Source: Gracilaria vermiculophylla
Taxonomy: Eukaryota; Rhodophyta; Florideophyceae; Gracilariales; Gracilariaceae
Reading direction: 5' to 3'
DNA length: 15,731 nucleotides
Assembly: GCA_019155205.2 (NCBI GenBank)
Contig: JAHNZQ020000092.1
Span: forward strand, 1,295,410 to 1,311,140
How positions within the stretch are numbered: position 1 is the stretch's first letter; each line of letters opens with the position of its first letter. Positions 8,135-15,731 of this stretch are shown here, piece by piece. The notes beneath the pieces were generated by a model. It was not told the origin of the DNA. It worked only from the letters and a program-made list of their open reading frames with translations, and made no database searches. Both the position numbers and the translations under genes were made by a program.

Positions 8135-9125
8135 GTTTGCGGGGAGGGGGCGAAGCTGTGAGGCGGCGACGGCAGCGGCGTGGGCGGGCGAGGGGGCGGT
8201 CGGAGGCGGTAATCACGCTCGCGCTCGGCGGTCGCGAGACGGTTCCCGATCGCGCGCGACGCATAGCTCGCCAAGTTGATTGATGGCTGGCGCTGCAAAA
8301 ATCGGCACACCGCGCCCCGTGAGCGCCGCAACATCGGCCAATAGCCGCGCGGCGTTGCCCGTTGGCACCGGATCTGCCCCCGATCGCGTCCGCGACCTTC
8401 CACACATCCACGTCATCGCGATCCCCTCTCCGTCCGCCGACTGCCTCCTCCCCGGGATCCAAGTTAACTGTAGTGGTGAATTTTGTACTGATATGGACGC
8501 ATCGCACTCTCTCACAAATCTACAGTCCCACAATAAGAAAGGTCGCCCTCCCCGTCGTCGCTGCTGCCTTTGACCGTTCAAACGCGCTCCTTAGCTTTGT
8601 CTCGTAGCATGGCCACGCTCCTCTCTATCTCGATAACAAGGCCTAGGAGGCTCATGCCTGACGTACCCGCGTCTCCGAGGGAGTCTTGCCCTTTGCATCC
8701 CCGTCGCAAACTCGGATGAAAAGGCAGTGTCGTAGCAAAAGTTTCATGTTTCGAAATGTGCACGATTCAAACCGTTATCGGTCCCACAACAACTTGTGTC
8801 CAACAATCCTTGGTCGTTTATTAAGCCATACAGATCATCACAAGAGAAAGTCACCCCGCTCTCGTTAAACACGGCCGTATTTAGGACTCTTATTAGGAAT
8901 CCATCGCACCTGTCAGAGCACCACCACCAGTGCGCAGACGTTAATTATATCGAAGCTCGCTAGTGATCACCACGCCACATTTCGGCCCCATGGCATTAAC
9001 TTGACGCCGACACCGTTAATTTAATGTTGCATGTCTCCTGTTTCAAACTTGGTTACGTTGCTCATCGGAACATGACAACAACCAAACAATCGTAAAGAAC
9101 GACACGATAACGCCCTTCACGCCCT
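8135..9125. other. intergenic region between the cyclophilin and zinc-finger genes
   Basis: This is the divergent spacer between the cyclophilin start (minus) and the zinc-finger gene (plus). It is GC-rich up to about 8460, like the island upstream of glutamate 5-kinase, and then falls to ordinary composition. Frames here (for example a 96-codon frame from ATG 8283 on the plus strand) have no recognised motif. It should contain both promoters. Confidence 0.5.
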
Positions 9126-9131
9126 TATAAA
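9126..9131 (+). promoter_or_regulatory. TATA box of the zinc-finger gene
   Basis: TATAAA lies within CCTTATAAAGC, 89 bases before the zinc-finger ATG. The usual 25-30 bp spacing would start transcription near 9155, after an out-of-frame ATG at 9141, so the first ATG in the transcript would be the correct one at 9220. Confidence 0.55.
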
Positions 9132-9219
9132 GCATCCACAATGCCAACCCACTCCGCAGTTTCCTATCGCTCAAGCCACCTACCCGCCACTGACCGTTCG
9201 AATCGTTCAACACAATATC

Positions 9220-9669
9220 ATGGACGCTACCAAATCACCCAGCAAACTGGAGCAGAGAATGCGCCACTGGGCTATCGTGCTCAACGACAAGGACCTGGAG
9301 CTTCCTGCGTCCAACATTGTATACATTCACTCCCGGGAACAAAAAATATGCCCGTCTTGCAACCGTCAATTCTCAGGCATTTCAAATCTCAATAAACACA
9401 TTAACGGCGTTCATCATCGAATGAGACGCTATCCGTGTTCCCGCTGTGACTCAGCTTTTCAGTTCAAGTCCGGATTAACGTCTCACGTCAAGTCTGTGCA
9501 CCTGGGCCTCAAGCCGCACAAGTGCCCCCGCTGCCCAAGGCGTTTTGGCGACCGCTCGAATATGCTCAAGCACCTCAATAATTTGCACAACAGTTCTTCT
9601 GTGACAAAAGAATGCAAGCGAGCCACGTCTGGCTCTTCATCGTCGAGATTTGAGTTCGTTTCTTCATGA
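9220..9669 (+). CDS. C2H2 zinc-finger protein with three fingers
   Basis: The product is 149 residues and shows no sign of introns. It has three classical fingers of identical spacing, C-x2-C-x12-H-x4-H: C44/C47/H60/H65, C73/C76/H89/H94 and C102/C105/H118/H123. The last linker, LGLKPHKC, resembles the conserved TGEKPYKC linker of DNA-binding finger arrays. Three consecutive fingers with such linkers usually bind about 9-10 bp of DNA, so a small transcription factor is likely; the target is unknown. The first 43 residues have no clear domain. The C-terminal tail after residue 124 is Ser-rich and basic (KECKRATSGSSSSR) and may aid nuclear import. The start is supported by the TATA box 89 bases upstream and by a purine at +4 (TCATGG). 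Confidence 0.85.
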   Translation: MDATKSPSKLEQRMRHWAIVLNDKDLELPASNIVYIHSREQKICPSCNRQFSGISNLNKHINGVHHRMRRYPCSRCDSAFQFKSGLTSHVKSVHLGLKPHKCPRCPRRFGDRSNMLKHLNNLHNSSSVTKECKRATSGSSSSRFEFVSS

Positions 9670-10487
9670 GTTCTTCGTTTCTCATTTTAGGTGCGCTACG
9701 TTCTTGAGTTTTCTTCATGTCTTCCGAGTTTCTTCTATTGAGATCTGATCCAGTTTCTTGAATCTCAATCTTTGAGCAAAAGAGATTCACAATCCTTCAG
9801 GGTGTTGTTGTGTACTCATCAGGTGCTAGTCTTCATGATTGGGCGCGATCTGCCGCAGAACATCAGAGATTGTAAAAGGCCTGTCTGAGCGAATGAAAGC
9901 AAGCAGCTGCGTGTGCGGAGGTTTAGCATCTACCTGTGCATCGCGAAATACGGACCTAAATCACAGATATATCTCAGGCGTGGTGTAAAAGTCGTAGCAC
10001 GTTAATAGTACTTTAATTCTGAATCGGCTTGTAGGCATCACCTTTTGAGGTGCCGCAGATTATACCGAGCGGGACAAGTAAATGTTTTGAAAACGGGTAT
10101 TGTGATGTAATGTATTTCTGGTAAACGGACGGCATGTTACGCCATCCGTTTACCACGGACCTCTAGCTTGAACCGCGTGGTTGCACAGTATGTGCGATTT
10201 TCAACGATCAACGATCATATGCAAGGCCAGAACAACTTGCATCCGTTTGGAAGAAAAAGGACCCCGCCACATCCAAGCTGGCTGGACCACAACGGTGTGC
10301 CGCTTTCAATGGGCTTCCTTTGTTCTTTTGAGCGTGGTGCAAACGATTCTTGCGTTGATATTTATTCTGTTCAAATGTTTAAACCATAACGTGGACTGCA
10401 GAATTCCACAATTCATTAGCACAGCTTATTTGTCGGTATTGAGCTTCCGCTGTGGTGGCAGGGCTGATCTCGTAGACTGCGGAAACC
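9670..10487. other. convergent intergenic region
   Basis: It lies between the 3' ends of the zinc-finger gene (plus) and SRP72 (minus). No supportable gene was seen; a 159-codon plus-strand frame running into SRP72 antisense begins at TTG and has no motif. The main structure is the hairpin at 10119-10155. Confidence 0.5.
10119..10155. repeat. inverted repeat, 15-bp arms with a 7-nt loop
   Basis: The left arm TGGTAAACGGACGGC (10119-10133) pairs with the right arm GCCATCCGTTTACCA (10141-10155) at 14 of 15 positions around the loop ATGTTAC. It sits between two convergent genes, so it could be a 3'-end or termination element, a protein-binding site or the remnant of a small transposon. No flanking target duplication was evident. 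Confidence 0.7.
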
Positions 10488-12584
10488 TTACTTCCGGCCT
10501 TTCTTTTTCCTTTGGATGCGTGGCCTGTTTCTTGGTGGCAGGACATTCGTCGGAACCGAAGAGGCCTTCGAATTGGACTTGTTCGCCATGCTTTGAGCGG
10601 CGGTTTCCGCTGAAGCGGCATCAGCACCTTGTGAGCCTCGGAAAGGTTGGTCTCGTTTGACCTTCTTTTTACGGTATCCTGATCGCAACGTCTTCGGGAG
10701 CCACCTTTCTGGATCTGGTGGGGGGCCATTGGGATCGTAATTCTTAGGCAACCTCTTCTTTTTTGACTTCTTCTTATCCCGTCGCCGATTCGCTTTCGGT
10801 ATCTTATCAAGAACATCCAGAGCAGGTTCCGCCATTCGGTTGGACAAGTGTTTGCGTTTTGGAGGTGGAAGCTGTTCCAATCGCGCGGCATCTTCTTCCG
10901 TGATATGCAAATGTGCCCCCGGCAACGCCAGAGCGATACGACCCGCCTCGTCTGGGTCAAAATGAGAGGTAGACACAACCAATTGTGCAATGATTAGGGT
11001 ATCATCACTAGAACCTCGTGAACAACTTTGTAGAGTTTCCGCACTCTCACGATACAAACCGTTTCGAAGAAGCATTGCAGCCAATTCGCGCCTTGCGCTG
11101 GTCTTTAGATCGCCGCTAGCCTTTGACTCGAAGCGTTTGAGAAAAGATATTCCGTCTTCAACGTGACTGCATTGTTCCAGAAGTGATGCAGCTGTACAAA
11201 CCGCCGCGGCACTGTCTGGAAAGAGTTCTTGGAGAAGCTCCGCAGCCTTTTGCTTTTGTCCGTGAGAAGCAGCCAGCTGAACTCTGGCTGCCCGAACAAT
11301 TGGTGTGTCCGCGGCTTCTGAAAGTAGCTTGTCAGCGTTTTCTAATTTTCCGTTCTTTGCACACAGGCTAGCCTCGAGAAGGCATACAAGGGCGTCGTCA
11401 GAATGGTGGCCTTTCAACATTTCGATTTCAGAACGACAGGCATCAAGTCGCCCCAGCTGAACAAAAAGAATCGCTCGGTTTCGGCTCATGGCCTCTCGCT
11501 GATGTGAAGTAAGCTTTCGGACAACATTTTTGCTGGCCGTGGTCTTCATTTTCTTAAGGCCTTCAACCAAAGCCTCGTGTTGTTCTTTGGATAACGCTCT
11601 GGTGCCGTCCTGCGCGATAGACAGGGTAGACTTTCCGAGAGCAAGTTGTCCAATGGCAACAGTGAGATTATTGGCAGCAACGGCTAGTGAGGCAGCATCG
11701 CATCTCCTTCCATTGACTACATCGTAATACGATTGCTTTGCCTCTTCAATGTTCCCAGCCATGTGATTCAAAAACGCTTGCTGCACGAAGAGCGGTGCTG
11801 TCGCCTCTTCGATGTCATCATCTTCTTCGTCAAGTTCTGAATTAATCAATGCTTCAGCCTTTTCTAGACAAACTGCGGCTTGTTCCAAGTCATTGAGCAC
11901 TATATGGCTACACGCCGCGTTGTATTCAATTTCATAACTCGGCCTGAGGCCTTCCTGCACAGAAGGAAGCTTTACATGCTTTCGTGCTAGTATCATGGAA
12001 GCCATGGCATTTGTCGCAAGTTCGTTGACAGCGCTTGTCAAGTGTTCCAGCTCTGCTGCGGTCACTGGGGAAGCACTTTGCGTAGTTCTGGAAGTTATGC
12101 CTGGCAGTCTCCACCTCGAAGTTGCAGTAGGTTGTTTTTTTTCTTTTAGAGTACTTCTGGCCCGAGCTAAGAGTGCCTCATACAGAGCGGCTGCTTCTTC
12201 ATAGCGTCCCGCGCGATAGAGAAGCTGGGCTTTCAGCTTTTGCACATCTTCCCCTTGCAAAGGGTCTACCAAATCAATTGCTTCTTCGAGGCGCTCGTTT
12301 GTAGCCCATGCAGCATACGCCTTCGCGTACAATATTTGTTGCTTGAATGGCGGAGACTCAGATTGCAGAAGAGCCTCTATACAGGGGATGGCTTCGTCTG
12401 ATCTACCCAAATGGATTAGAGAGAACGCACGAGCGGCATCCAGAATGTGACCGACAGACTGGGATCGCTTCTTGTTGCGCTTCTGAAACTGGTTCACCCT
12501 GGTCAATACCGCGTCGTACTGTGCTTTGTTGAAGAGCTGTTGAAGCTCATCCACGGCGCCATCTTGAAGTTCGGAGGCGGTCAT
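10488..12584 (-). CDS. SRP72: signal recognition particle subunit SRP72
   Basis: This 698-residue, intron-free frame has the length and layout of eukaryotic SRP72 (about 650-700). The first 560 or so residues are helical, TPR-like repeats: for example LYRAGRYEEAAALYEAL near 140 and YNAACSHIVLNDLEQAAVCLEKAEAL near 220-250, followed by an acidic stretch DEEDDDIEE. In the family these bind SRP68. The C-terminal basic region begins KKKSKKKRLPKNYDP (RLPKNYDP at 611-618), followed by PDPERWLP at 623-630 and a GSQG block. This is the hallmark SRP72 RNA-binding motif that contacts SRP RNA. The SRP68/72 pair is needed for translational arrest and docking during ER targeting. A Ser/Ala-rich tail ends in a basic patch (RIQRKKKGRK). 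The start ATG at 12584 precedes a typical N-terminal repeat, and no upstream in-frame extension is convincing. Codon use is ordinary and unlike the GC islands. Confidence 0.95.
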   Translation of the reverse strand: MTASELQDGAVDELQQLFNKAQYDAVLTRVNQFQKRNKKRSQSVGHILDAARAFSLIHLGRSDEAIPCIEALLQSESPPFKQQILYAKAYAAWATNERLEEAIDLVDPLQGEDVQKLKAQLLYRAGRYEEAAALYEALLARARSTLKEKKQPTATSRWRLPGITSRTTQSASPVTAAELEHLTSAVNELATNAMASMILARKHVKLPSVQEGLRPSYEIEYNAACSHIVLNDLEQAAVCLEKAEALINSELDEEDDDIEEATAPLFVQQAFLNHMAGNIEEAKQSYYDVVNGRRCDAASLAVAANNLTVAIGQLALGKSTLSIAQDGTRALSKEQHEALVEGLKKMKTTASKNVVRKLTSHQREAMSRNRAILFVQLGRLDACRSEIEMLKGHHSDDALVCLLEASLCAKNGKLENADKLLSEAADTPIVRAARVQLAASHGQKQKAAELLQELFPDSAAAVCTAASLLEQCSHVEDGISFLKRFESKASGDLKTSARRELAAMLLRNGLYRESAETLQSCSRGSSDDTLIIAQLVVSTSHFDPDEAGRIALALPGAHLHITEEDAARLEQLPPPKRKHLSNRMAEPALDVLDKIPKANRRRDKKKSKKKRLPKNYDPNGPPPDPERWLPKTLRSGYRKKKVKRDQPFRGSQGADAASAETAAQSMANKSNSKASSVPTNVLPPRNRPRIQRKKKGRK

Positions 12585-13414
12585 GGAAACCTTTGTGCCT
12601 TACCGCGACAGCCAGAGTTGGAATGGCTCGATCGGAGCTGCGATGAACACAACGAGGGCCTGAATGTCGTTCGGAAAACCCAGGAAACTAATGCAGGGGC
12701 TTGCTCCGATTACGTCTTTGCAAAAAAGTGAGCAACGTGAAGTTGACTTGGAAGACGGCAGGGCAAAGTGCTTCAAATGCGTTGAACAGAAAATGGGGCA
12801 GGGAATGCGGCCGAAAAAAGCCCTGTTTCGAGCGATGCACTGCAGTCGACGATCATGGACCTTTGTTGAGGGTTCGGAACGTTTCGCTCGCAGTCTGCTT
12901 TGGTCACGAACGGGGCGTAGATTGCTATCGTAGTAAGCCACCAGCAAAGGCGGTGACGTATCTTTTCGTGCCTTCAAGTGGCTTCTGGACGGGGGTTGCT
13001 AAACAGTGCTTTGCAGCTCAAAGCCGTCGCTCGGGTCTGCTGGGGCACCGGGCTGCCGCAACAAGCTCTTGTTTGATTGACTTGCGAAATTATGCTTTCT
13101 CACAGTTGACACGTGTGATCCGTGGAAGACATTTGCAGATTTCCCGTTATGCGTTCAAAAGCAATCCATCATGCCATGGCCAACCTACGCCCGCCATCGC
13201 CTGTGTTTAAAACGTGCAATCCTCAAGTGACGCCTCGCCGCGCCAAGCCAGTGCTGGTAGCTGCCCCAATTGTCGTTCTAGCTCTTAGAGTTGCTTTGGC
13301 CGAGACCTTGACGCCGGCGCCCCGACGCCAGTTCACAGCTCGCTCGAAGAACAAGTGTTTGTGCTGCTTTTGCGCAAGGGGTCCCATCCCTCACCCCCCC
13401 ACGTCGCGGCCCCA
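12585..13414. other. divergent intergenic region between SRP72 and the STMP1-like gene
   Basis: This should hold the promoters of both genes. Open frames on both strands (one on the minus strand ends 15 nt before the SRP72 start) begin at non-ATG codons and lack motifs. No TATA box was noticed near either start. A pyrimidine-rich CCCTCACCCCCCC tract lies just upstream of the STMP1-like ATG. Confidence 0.45.
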
Positions 13415-13570
13415 ATGTTTGGAAATACGCTCACTTTTGCCTTTGGTGTCGGAGTAGGAATCTATGTTGCGCAGAACTACGATATCCCCGAGATAAAGTC
13501 AGTGGTTGCCAGGGGGATCAGACTTCTTCGAAGTATGGAGAAAGCTGCGCGGAAGGAGGAAGAGTCTTAG
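13415..13570 (+). CDS. STMP1-like short transmembrane mitochondrial microprotein
   Basis: The product is 51 residues. Residues 1-18 (MFGNTLTFAFGVGVGIYV) form one glycine-rich hydrophobic segment, followed directly by AQNYDIPEI and a basic/acidic tail rich in Arg, Lys and Glu. The G-x3-G-x-Y-x-AQNY-x-IP pattern is the signature of short transmembrane mitochondrial protein 1 (STMP1/C7orf73), a family of about 47 residues in animals. By family knowledge it sits in the inner mitochondrial membrane and associates with respiratory complex III; that role is inferred here. The start is the ATG at 13415 (context CCCAATGTTT); codons further upstream in frame are Pro-rich and do not resemble the family. 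No separate targeting peptide is seen, as in animal STMP1. It lies divergently from SRP72 and convergently to glutamate 5-kinase. Standard length cut-offs would omit it. Confidence 0.82.
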   Translation: MFGNTLTFAFGVGVGIYVAQNYDIPEIKSVVARGIRLLRSMEKAARKEEES

Positions 13571-13968
13571 CTGGTACTACTATTTCCACTCGCTTCTCAC
13601 CGCACAGCCCATTCACATTTACTATTAGAGCTATGAACGTCGGTGACTGCGTTGTGTTGTATGATACCTTAACGTGTGATCATGTGAAAGGCGCAAACAG
13701 CTCTCCAACCATACACAACCAGTAGCCGGCCGGCAGAGGTCTGAGTGTGTGAGGGGGTTTGCCTTTTAGCCATTTGGAATGCATGCGCTCCTCGACTTTA
13801 ATTTACATTGCTGAACCCCAACTTCACTCCAGCCACTGTTCACGTAGGTCAGCAACTGGGCGTTGGGTTCAGGTGTTGCTTGCCACAACAAAGACTACCA
13901 GAACAAGAGTACATCGATTGAGTTTCCACCTGTCCACACTGCACTTGTACCAGCGTGGCGTGACGTGA
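13571..13968. other. convergent spacer between the STMP1-like and glutamate 5-kinase genes
   Basis: It contains the 3' flanks of both genes. One 69-codon plus-strand frame (13759-13968) has no motif. No clear polyadenylation signal or repeat was seen. Confidence 0.45.
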
Positions 13969-15249
13969 TCAGCTCTTCTCGCAAACATCTACCAGCAGAG
14001 CCAGGTTGTCCCCATGCACGACAATGTCGTTGACTGGGAAGCACAGAATCTTGGCAATTTCGTGCGCACTGCACCCGCCGTACTTACTGAGGAACTGGCT
14101 CGAGTAGTTACACATGCCGCGAGCAAGCTCCGTCCCAGTCGCCGTGGAGATTGTGACAGCCGAATTCTCTTCAAACTCGCCCACACAGCTTATCACCCCG
14201 CCGGTGCTCAGAGAGTAGCCGGCTCGCAGCATTGATTCGGCAGCCTTGTTGACCCTTATTTCGCCGCGCGGGGGCAGGCAGTTGGAGATCCACTTTTTGC
14301 GCTCGACGGAAAGCGGCGTCACCAGTGGCTCGAAGACAGTGCCCAGCTTCTCGCCGCTGTCTCTGACAAACGCCACGGCGCGCGATGGGAAGCGTCCGTG
14401 AATGAGGCAAACGCGAACGCCTGCCGCAGTCGCGAGACGAGCCGCTGTGATCTTGGTCTTCATTCCGCCCGTGCCCCACTGCGTTCCTGTCGAATTGGAC
14501 GAGAGGTTGACCTGCAACGTCTCCATGTTCGGGACGACGTCGATGGGCTCGGCGGTTTTGTCCACGCGGGGATTTGCCGTGTAGAGCTGGTCAACGTCAG
14601 TGAGCAAGAACAGCCATTCGGCGCCAACCGACGTGCTCACAAGCGCGGAGAGCCAGTCGTTGTCGCCGTACTTGAGTTCCTCGGTGGCGGTGGTGTCATT
14701 CTCGTTCACGATGGGGATGACGCCCATCCTCAGTAAAGAAGAGAGCGTATTCTTGGCGTTGATGTACTGATACTCGCTGCTCAAATCTCCGCTAGTGAGC
14801 AGAACCTGCGCCACTTTCTGGTTGGCCATGCCCATGAGCGCATCGTACGTGCGCATCAACACGCTTTGGCCAACGGCGGCGTACGCCTGCTTGTCGGCCA
14901 GAATTGTGGCGCGCTGCTGGGGGGATGTGGCGTCCGCCACGTTTGGACGCTTGGTGACTCCAAGCTCTCTGCACCCCACGCCCACGGCGCCCGAGGTGAC
15001 CAAGATGACATCGTACCCATCGCGACGCAGCGTCAACAGCGTGTCCACCAGCAAGCCAATCGTGGACACTGCAAGTTCACTGGACGCGCCGCCTAGCCCC
15101 TTGCCGGCCGCGGATGATATTGTGCACGTGTTGCCGTCCGCCCCATCGCGCATGAGCGTGGACGTGCCGATTTTCACCACGATGATTGGTCTCGGCGACA
15201 CGGCGTAGGGCGAGTCTCTACGCGTTTCAGACACGTCCAGTTGCCCCAT
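13969..15249 (-). CDS. glutamate 5-kinase (gamma-glutamyl kinase) with PUA domain
   Basis: The enzyme phosphorylates L-glutamate with ATP to L-glutamyl 5-phosphate, the first step of proline synthesis, normally in the cytosol. At 426 residues it matches the fungal/bacterial stand-alone form (kinase plus PUA, yeast Pro1/ProB type) and lacks the reductase domain of fused P5CS. The amino-acid kinase fold is complete: VVKIGTS with K26, TSGAVG at 85-90, the glutamate-binding VNENDTTA at 181-188, GDNDWLSA at 195-202, LLTDVDQLY at 215-223 and GTGGMKTK at 259-266. The PUA domain covers about 329-420, starting GEIRVN and including the GCSAHEI helix. The first 20 residues are an extension before the kinase fold without a clear targeting signal. 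Proline feedback is usual in this family, but its key residues were not assessed here. No introns are needed. The start ATG at 15249 is followed by Gly (ATGGGG), a favourable context. The upstream region is a CpG-rich island. Confidence 0.95.
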   Translation of the reverse strand: MGQLDVSETRRDSPYAVSPRPIIVVKIGTSTLMRDGADGNTCTISSAAGKGLGGASSELAVSTIGLLVDTLLTLRRDGYDVILVTSGAVGVGCRELGVTKRPNVADATSPQQRATILADKQAYAAVGQSVLMRTYDALMGMANQKVAQVLLTSGDLSSEYQYINAKNTLSSLLRMGVIPIVNENDTTATEELKYGDNDWLSALVSTSVGAEWLFLLTDVDQLYTANPRVDKTAEPIDVVPNMETLQVNLSSNSTGTQWGTGGMKTKITAARLATAAGVRVCLIHGRFPSRAVAFVRDSGEKLGTVFEPLVTPLSVERKKWISNCLPPRGEIRVNKAAESMLRAGYSLSTGGVISCVGEFEENSAVTISTATGTELARGMCNYSSQFLSKYGGCSAHEIAKILCFPVNDIVVHGDNLALLVDVCEKS

Positions 15250-15731
15250 GGCGTGCGATCAGCGGCGACGCCGGCCGTGACGGGAAAAAGCGGAAAAGGA
15301 GCGTGCACAAACGGCGACGACGCCTGCGCCACCTGCGCTGTGAGGTGCCGCGAGCAAGCCGAGATCGCGGCGCGGCGACGGAGCGGGCGCGCGCGCGCGC
15401 GCGCGCGGTGCGATATTGCGCAATTTGGCGCGCGAGCGGCGCGCGGGCCACGCCGCGACCAAACGGTTGTGCGCAATGGTACGGTGCGCCCGCAAGCCGC
15501 CCCGGCGCGCGCCGTCCGTCGCCGCCGCCTGCGCGCGGTCGCCGCTCGCGCGCGCGCGCCGTCGGCGCCGCGGTGAGGGCGGGCCAGAAAGCGCGCGCGA
15601 GGGGCGCGAAGGCGAACGGGCGCCTCCAGCGGCTTCCGGGGGGTGGGGGGGGGGGGGGGGCGGGCGCGCCCGGCCCGCAAGAGGGGCCCCCCCCGACCCC
15701 CCCGGGCCCCAGCCGCGCCCAGGGAGGGGAA
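15250..15731. other. GC-rich upstream region of glutamate 5-kinase, low-complexity end
   Basis: This CpG-rich island lies directly upstream of the glutamate 5-kinase start and probably holds its promoter. It includes alternating (GC)10 at 15387-15406, the 10-bp palindrome ATTGCGCAAT at 15415-15424 and an overlapping TTTGGCGCGC at 15424-15433. The last 100 bases contain six G, a T, sixteen G (15645-15660) and several C runs. Such G/C runs at a sequence end may be assembly or sequencing error. Frames open here on both strands are stop-poor by composition and are not called. Confidence 0.5.
15424..15433. promoter_or_regulatory. E2F-like motif upstream of glutamate 5-kinase
   Basis: TTTGGCGCGC fits the E2F/DP consensus TTTSSCGC and lies about 175 bases upstream of the start codon, next to the palindrome ATTGCGCAAT. 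Similar strings lie at 4417-4426 (reverse strand) and near 5160, but GC-rich DNA yields such matches easily. Confidence 0.2.

Noticed and set aside
8283..8573. 96-codon frame opposite the cyclophilin promoter
   Set aside because: It has an ATG but no motif and lies in GC-rich promoter-like DNA; support is too weak.
9195..9203. B-box-like GTTCGAATC upstream of the zinc-finger gene
   Set aside because: No matching A box or cloverleaf; probably chance.
9141..9395. 84-codon frame overlapping the zinc-finger start
   Set aside because: Its ATG is only about 10 bases after the TATA box, so it is probably not transcribed, and it is a shadow of the zinc-finger gene.
10190..10660. Plus-strand frame with one hydrophobic segment
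   Set aside because: It runs antisense into the SRP72 C-terminus and has no family resemblance.
1..15731. CRISPR array, bacterial operon or ribosomal RNA
   Set aside because: No spaced repeats of CRISPR type, no ribosome-binding-site-led gene clusters and no rRNA-like segments; the gene content is eukaryotic.

Overview
The window is nuclear DNA from a eukaryote. It has a spliced cyclophilin gene with GT...AG introns, a signal recognition particle subunit (SRP72), an STMP1-type mitochondrial microprotein, a C2H2 zinc-finger gene with a TATA box, and the 3' end of a Ty1/copia retrotransposon. Genes are compact and most have no introns. A stand-alone glutamate 5-kinase with a PUA domain, instead of the fused P5CS of animals and land plants, fits a fungus, alga or other protist. 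I cannot name the species. Composition is strongly mosaic: ordinary DNA near 45-55% GC (by eye) alternates with CpG-rich islands full of (GC)n and (CCG)n tracts.

Layout. 1-1468: 3' end of a copia element, with the end of reverse transcriptase, a complete RNase H and a probable 3' LTR. 1469-2590: no gene seen. 2591-4413: extreme GC island containing a 63-bp tandem repeat, an open frame for a C4HC3 RING-like, proline-rich protein (3145-4155), a (CCG)n/(CGG)n inverted triplet tract, and three 41-bp repeats that each carry a palindromic CACGTG box. 4414-7207: no convincing gene; it includes a second GC island (about 5840-6540). 7208-8134 (-): four-exon secretory cyclophilin whose second exon is either 10 or 82 nt. 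8135-9125: intergenic, GC-rich next to the cyclophilin start. 9126-9669 (+): TATA box and three-finger zinc-finger gene. 9670-10487: convergent intergenic space with a 15-bp-arm hairpin. 10488-12584 (-): SRP72. 12585-13414: divergent intergenic space. 13415-13570 (+): 51-residue STMP1-like microprotein. 13571-13968: convergent spacer. 13969-15249 (-): glutamate 5-kinase. 15250-15731: GC-rich upstream region with (GC)10 and a 16-G run, possibly a poor-quality sequence end.

The genes are unrelated housekeeping functions, not an operon or a cluster for one pathway. SRP72 and the signal-peptide-bearing cyclophilin both serve the secretory pathway, STMP1 belongs to the inner mitochondrial membrane, and glutamate 5-kinase starts proline synthesis. 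I found no convincing new multi-gene system. The most informative novelties are the cyclophilin micro-exon with a frame-preserving alternative donor, the unannotated-size microprotein, the 41-bp CACGTG array and the triplet-repeat hairpin inside the RING-like frame.
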